DNA of 64,000 nt from Rhodopseudomonas_A palustris_F (GCF_000013745.1 NC_007925.1:1922001-1986000); one strand, 5' to 3'; shown: positions 26,214-35,388, numbered from the stretch's first letter. Made by a program: numbers and translations. Notes: a model not told the origin generated them from the sequence alone.

Positions 26214-27497
26214 ATGCATTTCAGTCTCGACGTATTGCCGGCGCGCAAGGGCGATTGTCTGATGCTGCATTACGGCTCCGACGACGACCCGCATCTGATC
26301 CTGATCGATGGCGGCCCGTCCGATGTCTACGCCCCGCAATTGAAGCCGCGGCTGGAATTGGTGCGCGGCGCGCGCGGCATCGACGAGACCGAGCCGTTGC
26401 CGCTCGACGTGGTGATGGTCAGCCATATCGACGACGATCACATCCGGGGCATCATCGAATTGTCCGAGGAGCAACTGCACCAGACCGCGGATCTCAAGCT
26501 CAAGGTGAAAACCCTGTGGCATAACAGCTTCGACGATCTGCTCGGCACCAAGCCCGGCGCCTTGACCGCGGGGTTCGGCACCGCGTCGGTGCTGGCCGGG
26601 CTCGACAGCCCGGCGGTGCTGCAAGAACTCGATCCGGAACGCGAGGTGGAGCAGCAGACCATCGAACTGCTCGCCAGCATTCCGCAGGAACGCACCCTGC
26701 GCGACAACGCCGATAAGCTGAAGTGGAAGCCGAACGACAAATTCAAGGGCGACCTGATCCTGGCCAAACCGGCCGCCAAGCCGGTGGCGCTCGCCGGCGG
26801 CCTCAAGGTGGCGGTGATCGGGCCGATGCAGCAGGAGCTGCAGGCGCTGCAGGCCGCGCACGACAAATGGCTGCGCGCCCAGAAGGCCGGCAAGAAGAAG
26901 ACCCCGGAGGCGGCGCTGGCGGCCTATGTCGACCAATCGGTGCCCAACCTCTCCAGCATCGTGGTGCTCGCCGAACTGCAGAACAAGCGCATCCTTTTGA
27001 CCGGCGACGCCCGCGGCGACAAGATCATCGAAGGCATGGAATTGGTCGGGCTGCTCAAGAAAGGCGGCAAGCTGCATCTCGAGATCCTCAAGGTGCCGCA
27101 TCACGGCAGCGACAACAATATGGAAACCGGATTCTTCAAGCGCGTCACCGCCGATCACTACGTATTTTCCGGCGATGGCGAGCACGGCAATCCGGAACGC
27201 AACACGCTGCAGATGCTGCTCGACGCCCGCGGCACCGACGATGATTACACCATCCACCTGACCTATCCGATCGACGACATCGACGTCGCGCGCAAGGCCG
27301 ACTGGACCAAGGAGCAGTCCAAGGAGAAGAACCGCCACAAGAAGAATCCCGCCAAGCCGGTGCGCGAGAACTGGTCGCCGGCCAAGCACGGGCTGGCGGC
27401 GTTCTTCAAGGCCCATCCAGACTTCGCCGCCAAGGTGGTGACGGTCGAGCCGCAACAGCCGCATCTGATCGACCTGCTGGACCCGGTGGCGCTGTAG
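26214..27497 (+). CDS. ComEC/Rec2-type metallo-beta-lactamase fold hydrolase
   Basis: 427 residues. The metal-binding motif HIDDDH (71-76) fits the HxDxDH hallmark. LLTGDARGD, VPHHGSDNN and FSGDGEHGNP supply later ligands in the order seen in ComEC/Rec2-like MBL domains. It lacks membrane helices. An insertion of about 90 residues lies between the first motif set and LLTGDA. GAGGGAGG precedes the ATG, 11 bases after the protease stop. MBL proteins of this type pair with proteases in several defence loci, for example type I AVAST. Substrate unknown, possibly nucleic acid. Confidence 0.85.
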   Translation: MHFSLDVLPARKGDCLMLHYGSDDDPHLILIDGGPSDVYAPQLKPRLELVRGARGIDETEPLPLDVVMVSHIDDDHIRGIIELSEEQLHQTADLKLKVKTLWHNSFDDLLGTKPGALTAGFGTASVLAGLDSPAVLQELDPEREVEQQTIELLASIPQERTLRDNADKLKWKPNDKFKGDLILAKPAAKPVALAGGLKVAVIGPMQQELQALQAAHDKWLRAQKAGKKKTPEAALAAYVDQSVPNLSSIVVLAELQNKRILLTGDARGDKIIEGMELVGLLKKGGKLHLEILKVPHHGSDNNMETGFFKRVTADHYVFSGDGEHGNPERNTLQMLLDARGTDDDYTIHLTYPIDDIDVARKADWTKEQSKEKNRHKKNPAKPVRENWSPAKHGLAAFFKAHPDFAAKVVTVEPQQPHLIDLLDPVAL

Positions 27498-27784
27498 CTG
27501 GTGCGCTCGCCCCGCTTGCGGCGGGGGCAATTGCCATGACGATCTCGGCGTGGCGCGGGCCTCTGCTTCGCGCGGGCCTTCGCAGGGCTTCGTGAGCAGT
27601 CAGGCGCTGCGGTCGCGCAGCGAACAGTCACGCGGCCGTGAACGATCCGCGCGGGCGCGGGACACACCTATGCGCGCCCTCGGCTGGGCCGTTAATCGTT
27701 AGCAGGTTACGTTCGCAATATGCGGCGCCGCAGGCCGTGATTCCATCCCGCCCTTTCATTTCAGCCTGAAGTTTGCGCCACCGT

Positions 27785-29362
27785 ATGTCCACGTCCGAGA
27801 GCCAGGGCCGCGAATCGGCCCAGCAGCGCGCCTTGCCGGCGCCGATCGCGCCGCCGGCGGCGCCCGGCGATATCGATGTGGCGATGATCGCCGCGCCGCC
27901 GCTGGCGCCCGCCGCGCCGCTGACCCGCGCCGAAGTCCGCGGCATCCTGCTCAGCCTGTTGCTGGCGATGTTCCTGGCCGCGCTCGACCAGACCATCGTC
28001 GCCACCGCGCTGCCGACCATCGGGCGCCAGTTCCACGACGTCGACAATCTGTCCTGGGTGATCACCGCGTATCTGCTGGCGTCCACCGCGATGGCCCCGG
28101 TGTTCGGCACGCTGAGCGACATCTTCGGCCGCCGCGCCACCATCATCAGCGCGATGGGTCTGTTCATCGCCGGCTCGGTGCTGTGCGCGGTGGCGCCGAA
28201 CATGAGCGTGCTGATCGTCGCGCGCGTGCTGCAGGGGCTCGGCGGCGGCGGCATCCTGCCGATCGTGCAGACCGTGATCTCCGACGTGGTCACCCCGCGC
28301 GAACGCGGCCAGTACCAGGCGTATTTCTCCGGAGTCTGGGTCGCCGCCTCGATCGGCGGACCGGTGATCGGCGGGGTGTTCGCCGAACATCTGCACTGGT
28401 CGCTGATTTTCTGGATCAACCTGCCGCTCGGGGTCGGCGCGCTGGCGCTGCTGCTGCCGAAGATGGGCAAGATCCCGGTGTTTCATCGCCGCCGCAAGGT
28501 CGACTGGATGGGCGGGCTGTTGCTGATGGCCGCGGCGGTGGCGGTGATGCTGGTGCTGACCTGGGGCGGCACGCGGCTGGCCTGGGCGTCGCCGACGATT
28601 CTGGCGATGGCCGGCGCCGCGGCGTTGCTGGCGCTGCTGTTCGTTTGGCATGCGTTGCACACCGCAGAGCCGTTTTTGCCGCTGCAACTGATGTCCGGCT
28701 CGGTGGTGCCCTTTGCGATGGCCGCCGGCGGCTGCGGCATGGGCGTGCTGATCGGTCTCACCGTGAACATGCCGCTGTATTACGAAGTGGTCTATGGGCT
28801 GAGCGCCAGCGCCTCCGGACTGGCGCTGATTCCCATCGTCGCGGTGTCGGTGCTCGGCGCCGCCTTCGCCGGCCGCGCGACCACGCATTGGACGCATTAC
28901 AAGCGGGTGGCGATCGCCGGCAACTCCTTCTCGGCGGCGATGGCCTGCGGTTTGGCGTTGGCGACGCCGCTGCCGCTGTGGGCGCTGCTGATCGGGCTGG
29001 GATTGCTGGCGATCGGGCTCGGCACGGTGTTCTCGATCAGCCTGGTGTCGATCCAGAACGCGGTGCCGCGGCCGCAGGTCGGCACCGCCACCGGGGCGAT
29101 GAATTTCTTTCGCGCGCTGATGGCGTCGTTCACGGTGGCGGCGTTCACCACGATCCTGCTCGGTTCGCTCGGCGGCGGAATTTCCTTCGGTGCCGAACAC
29201 CGCCACGCGGTGGGCGGGATCCCTGCCGCCGACATGGTGGCGGCGTTCCGCTACGTGTTCGCCGCCTCCGCCGCGCTGATGGCCACCGCGGCGCTGTGCA
29301 TGGTGGTGATGGAAGAGCTGCCGCTGGCCGGACCAGCCGTCACGCCGGATCTCGCCGAATAG
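27785..29362 (+). CDS. MFS multidrug exporter, DHA2 (14-TM) family
   Basis: 525 residues. A 50-residue cytoplasmic N-terminus leads into about 14 membrane helices. Family motifs are LDQTIVATALPTIGRQF (motif D1-like), the loop-2/3 motif GTLSDIFGRRATII and GGPVIGGVFAEHLHW (motif C of drug:proton antiporters). It would expel drugs or toxic compounds using the proton gradient. It stands alone; no regulator gene is adjacent. ATG 27785 was preferred over a TTG four codons upstream. Confidence 0.9.
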   Translation: MSTSESQGRESAQQRALPAPIAPPAAPGDIDVAMIAAPPLAPAAPLTRAEVRGILLSLLLAMFLAALDQTIVATALPTIGRQFHDVDNLSWVITAYLLASTAMAPVFGTLSDIFGRRATIISAMGLFIAGSVLCAVAPNMSVLIVARVLQGLGGGGILPIVQTVISDVVTPRERGQYQAYFSGVWVAASIGGPVIGGVFAEHLHWSLIFWINLPLGVGALALLLPKMGKIPVFHRRRKVDWMGGLLLMAAAVAVMLVLTWGGTRLAWASPTILAMAGAAALLALLFVWHALHTAEPFLPLQLMSGSVVPFAMAAGGCGMGVLIGLTVNMPLYYEVVYGLSASASGLALIPIVAVSVLGAAFAGRATTHWTHYKRVAIAGNSFSAAMACGLALATPLPLWALLIGLGLLAIGLGTVFSISLVSIQNAVPRPQVGTATGAMNFFRALMASFTVAAFTTILLGSLGGGISFGAEHRHAVGGIPAADMVAAFRYVFAASAALMATAALCMVVMEELPLAGPAVTPDLAE

Positions 29363-29778
29363 CGACACAGCCGCGGCAGCGTTTGCGATCGACCATGATT
29401 AGTTCTGGTGTCTCCGATCGCGTGCGGCGAATGCGCGCAGCAAGCCTCGAAGTGATGGTGCCGATCCGGCGATCCGGGGCGCAATATTGGTAGTCGGGGC
29501 ACTCAGTGAGCGCTCGATTCACGAAACTGACATTCTCGGAAGATTGTTGCGTTCGAACTACCAAAAGCAGCGCGAGGCAGGCGTTTTCCGGTTCGAACCG
29601 CGGCTCGTGGTTTTACGAAGTTGGAACGATTGATCACGCCTAATAGCGAGTGATCAAGAGGGCATGCTTGGTCGGCGTCATCAACAGAGCGCGCTCCGAC
29701 TCAACGGGCCGAACCAGCATCATAACGAAATCCGGCTCCGCAGCTTGCTGCGCGCGAGCCGCCGCAATGGGAATCACA
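29363..29778. promoter_or_regulatory. Intergenic region with an 8-bp-arm inverted repeat
   Basis: The 416-base gap before the chemoreceptor gene carries no convincing gene. TTGATCAC at 29630-29637 and its exact reverse complement GTGATCAA at 29650-29657, separated by 12 bases, form an operator-like site about 120 bases before the start. Confidence 0.35.
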
Positions 29779-31464
29779 ATGAAGCTCTCGAATGTGAAAA
29801 TCCTCTACAAGATTCTGGCCTGTCTCCTGCTGCTCAGCGTCGTGGTCGGTTGCGGCCTGTGGTACGCCACCGCGAAGATGACGGAGATCGATCGGCTGTA
29901 CGCCGAGATGCTCGACAAGGACGTGCAGGGCATGAAGGCGAATTTCCGCGCCAACGCCCGGGCCTACAATTTCGGCCGGCTGTCATGGGAGATCATCGCC
30001 GAGACCGAAGCGGCGGACATGCAGAAGACCAGCCGCGAGATCGCGGCGAACCAAAAGGAGTTCGTCGACTACATCGCCGTCGCCAAGAAGGCCCTGCCGG
30101 CCTATGCCGCGGACTTCGACCAGGTGTCGCGGATGTTCGAGGACATCATGACCAGGAAGTATCCGCCGATCGAGAAGGCCGCGTTGGCCAACAACAATGA
30201 GGAAGCCGCACGACTTGCCAAGGCCGCGGGCGCCGACAACCAGGCGTTGCGCGATCGCATGGCGCAGATCACCGTCGCGCTCGACAAGGATCTGAACGCG
30301 CGCTCCGATGCGGCGTCGGCCGACGTCGTCAGCACGATCCGCACCACCTTCTTGACGGTCGGCGGCGCGTTCCTCGCGGTGTTGGCGCTGGCCTTTGCGA
30401 TCGTGCAATTCGGCATCGCCCGTCCGCTCGGCCAGCTGGTCACCGATCTGCAGGGTCTCGCCCGCGGCGAGGCGATCGAGATCGCCGGCACCGATCGCGG
30501 TGACGAAGTCGGCGAGACCGCCAACGCCGTCAACGGCATCAAGCTGATGCTGGACGAGAAGGCCAAGCGCGAAGCCGCCGAAAAGGCCGACGCCGATCGC
30601 AAGCTCGAGGCCGAGCGCAAGGCGGCGATGCACCAACTCGCCGATGCGTTCGAATCCGCCGTGGGCGAGATCGTCCATACGGTGTCGTCGGCCGCGACCG
30701 AACTGGAAGCCTCGGCGACGACGTTGACGGCCACCTCGGCGCGCTCGCAGGAACGCACCACCGCGGTGGCCGCGGCTTCCGAGCAAGCCTCGACCAATGT
30801 GCAATCGGTGGCCTCGGCGACCGAGGAGATGGCGTCGTCGGTGCACGAGATCAGCCGGCAGGTGCAGGAATCCGCACGGATCGCCAATGACGCGGTCGAG
30901 CAGGCGCGCAAGACCAACGCCAGCGTCAGCGACCTGACCAACGCCGCGGCGCGGATCGGCGACGTCGTCGAACTGATCAACACCATCGCCGGGCAAACCA
31001 ACCTGTTGGCGCTCAACGCTACGATCGAGGCCGCCCGCGCCGGCGAAGCCGGCCGCGGCTTCGCGGTGGTTGCCTCTGAGGTCAAGGCGTTGGCCGAGCA
31101 GACCGCCAAAGCCACCGGCGAGATCAGCCAGCAGATCGCCGGGATCCAGGCCGCCACCGGCGAGTCGGTGACGGCGATCAAGGAGATCGGCGGCACCATC
31201 GCCAAGATGTCGGAGATTTCCTCCACTATCGCCTCGGCGGTCGAAGAGCAGGGCGCGGCGACGCAGGAAATCTCCCGCAACGTGCAGCAGGCGGCGCTCG
31301 GCACCCAGCAGGTGTCGTCGAACATCGTCGACGTGCAACACGGCGTCAGCGAAACCGGCTCGGCCTCCAGCCAAGTGCTGTCGGCCGCGCAATCGCTGTC
31401 GCGCGACAGCAACCGCTTGCGGCTCGAGGTCGGCCGCTTCCTCGAAACCGTGCGGGCGGCATAA
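29779..31464 (+). CDS. Methyl-accepting chemotaxis protein
   Basis: 561 residues. The first membrane helix is at about 9-32, a periplasmic four-helix-bundle sensor at 33-187, and the second helix at 188-212. A HAMP domain and a long coiled-coil signalling domain follow. The hairpin tip is NLLALNATIEAARAGEAGRG, the CheA/CheW-binding region of all MCPs. It senses an unknown ligand and controls flagellar behaviour. No che genes are nearby. ATG 29779 has GGGA upstream. Confidence 0.93.
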   Translation: MKLSNVKILYKILACLLLLSVVVGCGLWYATAKMTEIDRLYAEMLDKDVQGMKANFRANARAYNFGRLSWEIIAETEAADMQKTSREIAANQKEFVDYIAVAKKALPAYAADFDQVSRMFEDIMTRKYPPIEKAALANNNEEAARLAKAAGADNQALRDRMAQITVALDKDLNARSDAASADVVSTIRTTFLTVGGAFLAVLALAFAIVQFGIARPLGQLVTDLQGLARGEAIEIAGTDRGDEVGETANAVNGIKLMLDEKAKREAAEKADADRKLEAERKAAMHQLADAFESAVGEIVHTVSSAATELEASATTLTATSARSQERTTAVAAASEQASTNVQSVASATEEMASSVHEISRQVQESARIANDAVEQARKTNASVSDLTNAAARIGDVVELINTIAGQTNLLALNATIEAARAGEAGRGFAVVASEVKALAEQTAKATGEISQQIAGIQAATGESVTAIKEIGGTIAKMSEISSTIASAVEEQGAATQEISRNVQQAALGTQQVSSNIVDVQHGVSETGSASSQVLSAAQSLSRDSNRLRLEVGRFLETVRAA

Positions 31465-31515
31465 TCCGACGGCGCGGCGCGCTCCGGCGCGTCGCTCGCC
31501 GGCACCAGCAAGCCC

Positions 31516-31548
31516 GACGCCCGCCGCGCCGACCGCGCGGCGGGCGTC
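31516..31548 (+). terminator. Hairpin terminator after the chemoreceptor gene
   Basis: A perfect 14-bp GC-rich stem (GACGCCCGCCGCGC and its complement) with a 5-base loop lies about 50 bases after the chemoreceptor stop. A T run is lacking, so factor-dependent or hairpin-only termination is assumed. Confidence 0.5.
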
Positions 31549-31554
31549 GCGATG

Positions 31555-31569
31555 TTAAGAGTCCGTTGA
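31555..31569 (+). promoter_or_regulatory. Degenerate CtrA-like box upstream of the Flp pilin
   Basis: TTAA-GAGTCCG-TTGA has the CtrA spacing but one mismatch in the second half. It lies about 140 bases before the pilin start. Pilin genes are CtrA targets in Caulobacter, which makes the site plausible. Confidence 0.3.
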
Positions 31570-31706
31570 GGCTAGCGCGCAAATCCATGGTGCCGCCGCG
31601 CCACACAGCAACCGCGAGCCGGCGGTTGAAGGTTCCGGCAACCATTGCTGGCTAGGCTTTCCGCACCCGCGCGGCCGAAGCCGCGAACCATCGACAGGAG
31701 TGTGCG

Positions 31707-31871
31707 GTGCGGCGTTTGCTTTGCAAGTTTCTCGGCGATCGGTCCGGGGCCACCTCGCTGGAATACGCGCTGATCGCGGCGGGCCTCAGCATCGTCATTC
31801 TGGGCGCGGTGCAGACGATCGGCACCGCCGTCACGGCCAAATACACCTCGGTCGGATCGGCGATCCACTAA
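31707..31871 (+). CDS. Flp family type IVb pilin
   Basis: 54 residues from a GTG with AGGAG six bases upstream. The short basic leader ends in the Flp prepilin motif GATSLEYALIAAG, with cleavage expected after Gly14 and the conserved Glu19-Tyr20. A single hydrophobic helix (ALIAAGLSIVILGAV) follows. Flp pilins are processed by a TadV-type peptidase and assembled by the Tad machinery into adhesive pili. None of those genes is in the window, so this is an orphan pilin gene. Confidence 0.88.
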   Translation: MRRLLCKFLGDRSGATSLEYALIAAGLSIVILGAVQTIGTAVTAKYTSVGSAIH

Positions 31872-32023
31872 GCGCTTCGCCGCGTCGCGGTGGCGGATCG
31901 CCGCTTGGCCGCCGGCATTAATCATCACTAACGGCCGTGCCCGAATCCGAGCCACTTTCCGGCAAGGTTTTTAGCGCGTGCGATGTATCAACGCCCGCAA
32001 CGGCAAGATCACGCGGGGGCGCA

Positions 32024-32170
32024 ATGCGACGACATCGTCTTCAAACCGAAATTCTGCTGGGAACGCCGGATCTGGCGTTTCGCAAGCGGCTGGCTTCTCT
32101 GACCGCGCTGGTGGCGCTCGGCATGGTGTTGGCGCCGGCCATCGGCTTCGTCATGCTGCTGGTGGACTGA
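32024..32170 (+). CDS. Possible small membrane protein
   Basis: 48 residues starting at ATG 32024 behind a G-rich stretch. A basic N-terminus is followed by one hydrophobic helix (LTALVALGMVLAPAIGFVML). The open frame can be extended upstream without better support. It has no recognised relatives; it may be a real single-pass protein or chance. Confidence 0.35.
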   Translation: MRRHRLQTEILLGTPDLAFRKRLASLTALVALGMVLAPAIGFVMLLVD

Positions 32171-32268
32171 CGCGACGCGGCGGGTCGGCAGACTCCGCCG
32201 CCTGAGTTGGTCGTGCGAGCGACGCATCGCCGTGTTGGGCGATCGCCGCGGGCCTGCTAGGCTGCGGC

Positions 32269-32619
32269 ATGGTGTATTTCATCGTCAAATGCCTGCTGTC
32301 GGGGGTGATCGTCGGCGTGGTCTCCGAAGTCGCCCGGCGCAGTCCGGGTTTCGGGGCGCTGATCGTGTCGCTGCCGCTGGTCTCGCTGCTCGGCATCCTG
32401 TGGCTGTGGCGCGACACCGGCGACGCGGCGCGGATCGCCGCGCACGCCGAATCGACGTTCTGGTACGTGCTGCCGTCGTTGCCGATGTTCCTACTGATGC
32501 CGGCGATGCTGCGCGCCGGCATCGGCTTCTGGCCGACGCTGGCGGCAAGCTGCGTGCTGACCATGCTGTCGTATCTGGCGATGGTCTGGATGCTGGCGCG
32601 GTTCGGGATGCGACTGTGA
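32269..32619 (+). CDS. DUF3147 family membrane protein
   Basis: 116 residues with four hydrophobic helices. Typical segments are GVIVGVVSEVARRSPGFGAL, SLPLVSLLGILWLWRDTGD and ESTFWYVLPSLPMFLLMP. DUF3147 proteins are small inner-membrane proteins of unknown role, perhaps transport related. The gene stands alone. Confidence 0.88.
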   Translation: MVYFIVKCLLSGVIVGVVSEVARRSPGFGALIVSLPLVSLLGILWLWRDTGDAARIAAHAESTFWYVLPSLPMFLLMPAMLRAGIGFWPTLAASCVLTMLSYLAMVWMLARFGMRL

Positions 32620-32635
32620 CCGCGCCGCTCCGTTC

Positions 32636-32678
32636 TAGGAAAATATCCCTTGACAGCGTGACGCTGCCGGGCTAGGGT
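32636..32678 (+). promoter_or_regulatory. Sigma-70-like promoter next to a TAGGAAAATAT motif
   Basis: TTGACA at 32650-32655 and TAGGGT at 32673-32678 are separated by exactly 17 bases. The motif TAGGAAAATATCCC (32636-32649) abuts the -35 box and repeats the core of the palindrome at 7713. A 20-codon open frame (32685-32747, MLQNWVLRRGG...) follows at once and could be a leader peptide. The next recognised gene starts at 32829. Confidence 0.45.
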
Positions 32679-32828
32679 TTCGCCATGCTCCAGAATTGGG
32701 TGTTGCGGCGGGGCGGCTGGGCCGATCGCCCCCGCGATCGCCGCTAAGCATTTGCCGGAACATCAGTCTTGATGCCGCGTTGGTTGTCAGCTCCGCACGA
32801 CGGGGTCACTCCAGCGATGAGGGCAGCA

Positions 32829-32981
32829 ATGGCAAACAAGCAACAAGGCCGGATCGTTGAAACTCCGACCGAGGCTCGCCAGGCCGAACCCGGCCCGTCG
32901 GTGCTGGCGCTGCTGACGATCTCGCTCGGATTGGCGGTGCTGATTCTGGGTGTGGTGTGGTTCGTGTTCTTCCGCACCTGA
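32829..32981 (+). CDS. Small single-pass membrane protein with TPTEARQ motif
   Basis: 50 residues from ATG 32829, preceded by GAGGG. A polar N-terminus containing ETPTEARQ is followed by one membrane helix (LLTISLGLAVLILGVVWFVFF). Small proteins with an EARQ segment before a helix are frequent in Bradyrhizobium relatives. The function is unknown. It lies just before the GTA cluster. Confidence 0.65.
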   Translation: MANKQQGRIVETPTEARQAEPGPSVLALLTISLGLAVLILGVVWFVFFRT

Positions 32982-33029
32982 GGATCTGACCCAGCGGCGA
33001 GAGCCACACAACTCGCACAGGCTTGAGCG

Positions 33030-33881
33030 ATGACCGTGATCCGAAAGACCGCGCCGGCGAAGCCGTCGGCGCGGCGCACAGCTGCGTCTGCCACGCGAGG
33101 CAGCCGTTCCGGCAAGTCGACGACGTCCGCCGCGGCAGCCAAGCTGCGCGCCAGCGTGGCGGCGCGGCGGCAAACCCTGGCGAAGACCTGCAAGCGGGCC
33201 GACGCGACGTTGGTCGTCGACGACCACGACGAGGTCGGCGTCAGGCTCGCCAAGCGGGCGCAGGCGCTGGCTGCAGCCGCCGAGGCGAGCGCGGAGCCGG
33301 CCGCAGAGCAACTCGTCGCCAAGCCGGCGAAGAAGCCTGCGAACAAGGTCGCCACACCGGCGCGCAAGACGGCGCGCAAGACAGTCAGCAAGACAGTCAG
33401 CAAGACAGCGACCAAGACGGCCGCCGAGACAGCCGCCGAGACGCCCGCGCCGAGCGCTGCGGAAGACGAAGCCGTCGCCGCACCGGCCGCGCCGGCCGCG
33501 CCGCGCAAGACCCGCGGGCCAAGCGGCGTCAGCCGCACCGCGGTCGACCGGGTCGACGATCCGGAGCCGGCCAGCGGCTTGAAACTGCTCGATCGGGTGT
33601 CCCGTTCGATCGAGCGCGAGATCACCCAGATCGAGGCGATCGTCGGCGGCAGCCATCTCAAACCCGAACAGCGCAGCGAAGCCGAGCGCCGCGCCCGCAC
33701 GCTGGCCAGCCTGACCAAGACCTTGGGCGAGTTGCGCCGGATGCGCGCCGCCGAGCAATCGAGAGCCGCCGATGACGACGCCATCCCCCGCGACCTCGAC
33801 GAGTTCCGGCGCGCGCTTTCGCGACGACTGGAGCAATTGGTCGCCGTCGCAGCGGAATTTCCTGCTGCAAGGGATGAGTGA
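33030..33881 (+). CDS. GTA g1: putative small terminase subunit with histone-like linker
   Basis: 283 residues. Position and coupling to the large terminase identify it as g1 of the RcGTA-type cluster. The N-terminal and middle parts are Lys/Ala/Thr-rich with repeated KTVSKT and AKKPA motifs, resembling histone H1 tails. The C-terminal part (about 180-245, LLDRVSRSIEREITQIEAI and LASLTKTLGELRRM) is helical, as in small terminases. The last 110 bases overlap the terminase gene in another frame. RcGTA packages host DNA non-specifically, so this subunit probably lacks cos/pac specificity. Confidence 0.6.
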   Translation: MTVIRKTAPAKPSARRTAASATRGSRSGKSTTSAAAAKLRASVAARRQTLAKTCKRADATLVVDDHDEVGVRLAKRAQALAAAAEASAEPAAEQLVAKPAKKPANKVATPARKTARKTVSKTVSKTATKTAAETAAETPAPSAAEDEAVAAPAAPAAPRKTRGPSGVSRTAVDRVDDPEPASGLKLLDRVSRSIEREITQIEAIVGGSHLKPEQRSEAERRARTLASLTKTLGELRRMRAAEQSRAADDDAIPRDLDEFRRALSRRLEQLVAVAAEFPAARDE

Positions 33882-35145
33882 GGCCGAACTCGGCTTCCTC
33901 AACGCGCAATGGGACGTCTTCGCGCATGATCACCAGCGCCCGCCGCCGCTCGCGCCGAACGGCGCGCCGTGGCTGAGCTGGCTGTTGATCGGCGGCCGCG
34001 GCGCCGGCAAGACCCGCGCCGGCGCCGAATGGATCCGCGCGCAGGCGCTCGGTCTTGCGCCGTTCGCCGAGCGGGCGGTGTCGCGGATCGCGCTGGTCGG
34101 CGAGACCGAGCACGACGTCCGCGAGGTGATGATCGAAGGCGTCTCCGGGCTGCTCGCGGTGCATCCGCGGCATGAGCGGCCGAGCTGGATGCCGTCGCGC
34201 AAGCGGCTGGAATGGAGCAACGGCGCGGTGGCGCAGGCGTTCTCCGCCGACGATCCGGAGAGCCTGCGCGGGCCGCAATTCGCCTGCGCCTGGTCCGACG
34301 AGATGGCGAAATGGCGCTACGCCGAAGCCGCGTTCGACATGCTGCAATTCGGGCTGCGGCTGGGGCCGCAGCCGCGCCAGCTGATCACCACGACGCCGCG
34401 GCCGACCGCGCTGTTGAAACGGCTGCTGGGCGATCCGGCCTGCGTCACCACCCGGGCGCCGACCCGCGCCAACGCCTTCAACCTGGCGCCGACCTTTCTG
34501 CAAGGCGTGATGGCGCGCTATCAGGGGACTAGGCTCGGGCGTCAGGAGCTCGACGGCGAGATCATCGAGGACCGCGCCGACGCGCTGTGGTCGCGCGCGC
34601 TGCTGGAGAGTTGTCGGGTCGACGACGCGCCGGCGCTGACCCGGATCGTGGTCGCGATCGATCCGCCGGCGTCCTCCGGCAAGCGCGCCGACGCCTGCGG
34701 CATCGTCGCGGCGGGGATTTGCGCGGCCGGCACGGTCTATGTGTTGGCCGACGACACCGTGGCGGCGGCGACGCCGACGCTGTGGGCCAGCAAGGCGATC
34801 GCATTGTGGCGCAGGCTCGAGGCCGACGCGCTGGTCGCCGAGGTCAACCAGGGCGGCGAGATGGTGCGCGCGGTGATCGGCGAGGTCGACGCCACGGTGC
34901 CGGTGAGATCGGTCCGAGCGTCGCGCGGAAAGTGGCTGCGCGCCGAGCCGGTGGCGGCGCTGTACGAGCAGGGCCGGGTGAAACACGCCGGCTGCTTCGC
35001 CGCGCTGGAAGACGAGATGTGCGACTTCGCCGCCTCCGGGCTGTCGTCCGGCCGCTCGCCGGACCGGCTCGACGCGCTGGTCTGGGCGGTCGCCTCGCTG
35101 ACCCACGCCGCCGCGAGCCCCGGTCCGCGGGTGCGGGTGCTGTGA
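33772..35145 (+). CDS. GTA g2: large terminase (DNA packaging ATPase/nuclease)
   Basis: 457 residues. Walker A is GGRGAGKTRAG at about 74-84, Walker B lies near QFACAWSDEMAKW, and the RNase H-like nuclease domain starts at about 290 (IVVAIDPPASSGKRADACG). It pumps DNA into capsids. The start at 33772 is kept although it overlaps g1 by 110 bases, because the N-terminal segment SPSQRNFLLQGMSEAEL resembles the start of RcGTA gp2 homologues; an ATG at 33874 would remove it. Confidence 0.93.
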   Translation: MTTPSPATSTSSGARFRDDWSNWSPSQRNFLLQGMSEAELGFLNAQWDVFAHDHQRPPPLAPNGAPWLSWLLIGGRGAGKTRAGAEWIRAQALGLAPFAERAVSRIALVGETEHDVREVMIEGVSGLLAVHPRHERPSWMPSRKRLEWSNGAVAQAFSADDPESLRGPQFACAWSDEMAKWRYAEAAFDMLQFGLRLGPQPRQLITTTPRPTALLKRLLGDPACVTTRAPTRANAFNLAPTFLQGVMARYQGTRLGRQELDGEIIEDRADALWSRALLESCRVDDAPALTRIVVAIDPPASSGKRADACGIVAAGICAAGTVYVLADDTVAAATPTLWASKAIALWRRLEADALVAEVNQGGEMVRAVIGEVDATVPVRSVRASRGKWLRAEPVAALYEQGRVKHAGCFAALEDEMCDFAASGLSSGRSPDRLDALVWAVASLTHAAASPGPRVRVL

Positions 35146-35205
35146 GGGGGAGCGATGGGTCGCTCGCGCGCCCCTTTTCGCATCCCGCGCGCGGCGCAAC
35201 GTATA

Positions 35206-35388
35206 CCGTGTCCCGGACCAGCCACGGCGCGTAGCGCCGTGGCGCAGAGCCGGGACCGTTACGAAGTGAGCGTTCGCCACGCTCTCGCCAAGCCCGGATC
35301 GGCGCGCGGCGCCGGGCTAGCTCAGCATCCGTAACGGCCCCGGCTCACGACGCGGCCCTGCGGGCCGCGCCGCGTCCGGGGCACGGGA
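35206..35388. repeat. Palindromic CCGGGAC/CCCCGGAC repeat pair
   Basis: Two half-elements face each other: GTGTCCCGGACCAGCC...GCCGGGACCGTTACG and CATCCGTAACGGCCCCGGCTC...GCGTCCGGGGCACG. Each contains an internal GC-rich inverted repeat (for example CACGGCGCGTAGCGCCGTG). This BIME-like family recurs at several other gaps of the GTA region. It fills the 266-base gap between g2 and g3. Confidence 0.75.
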
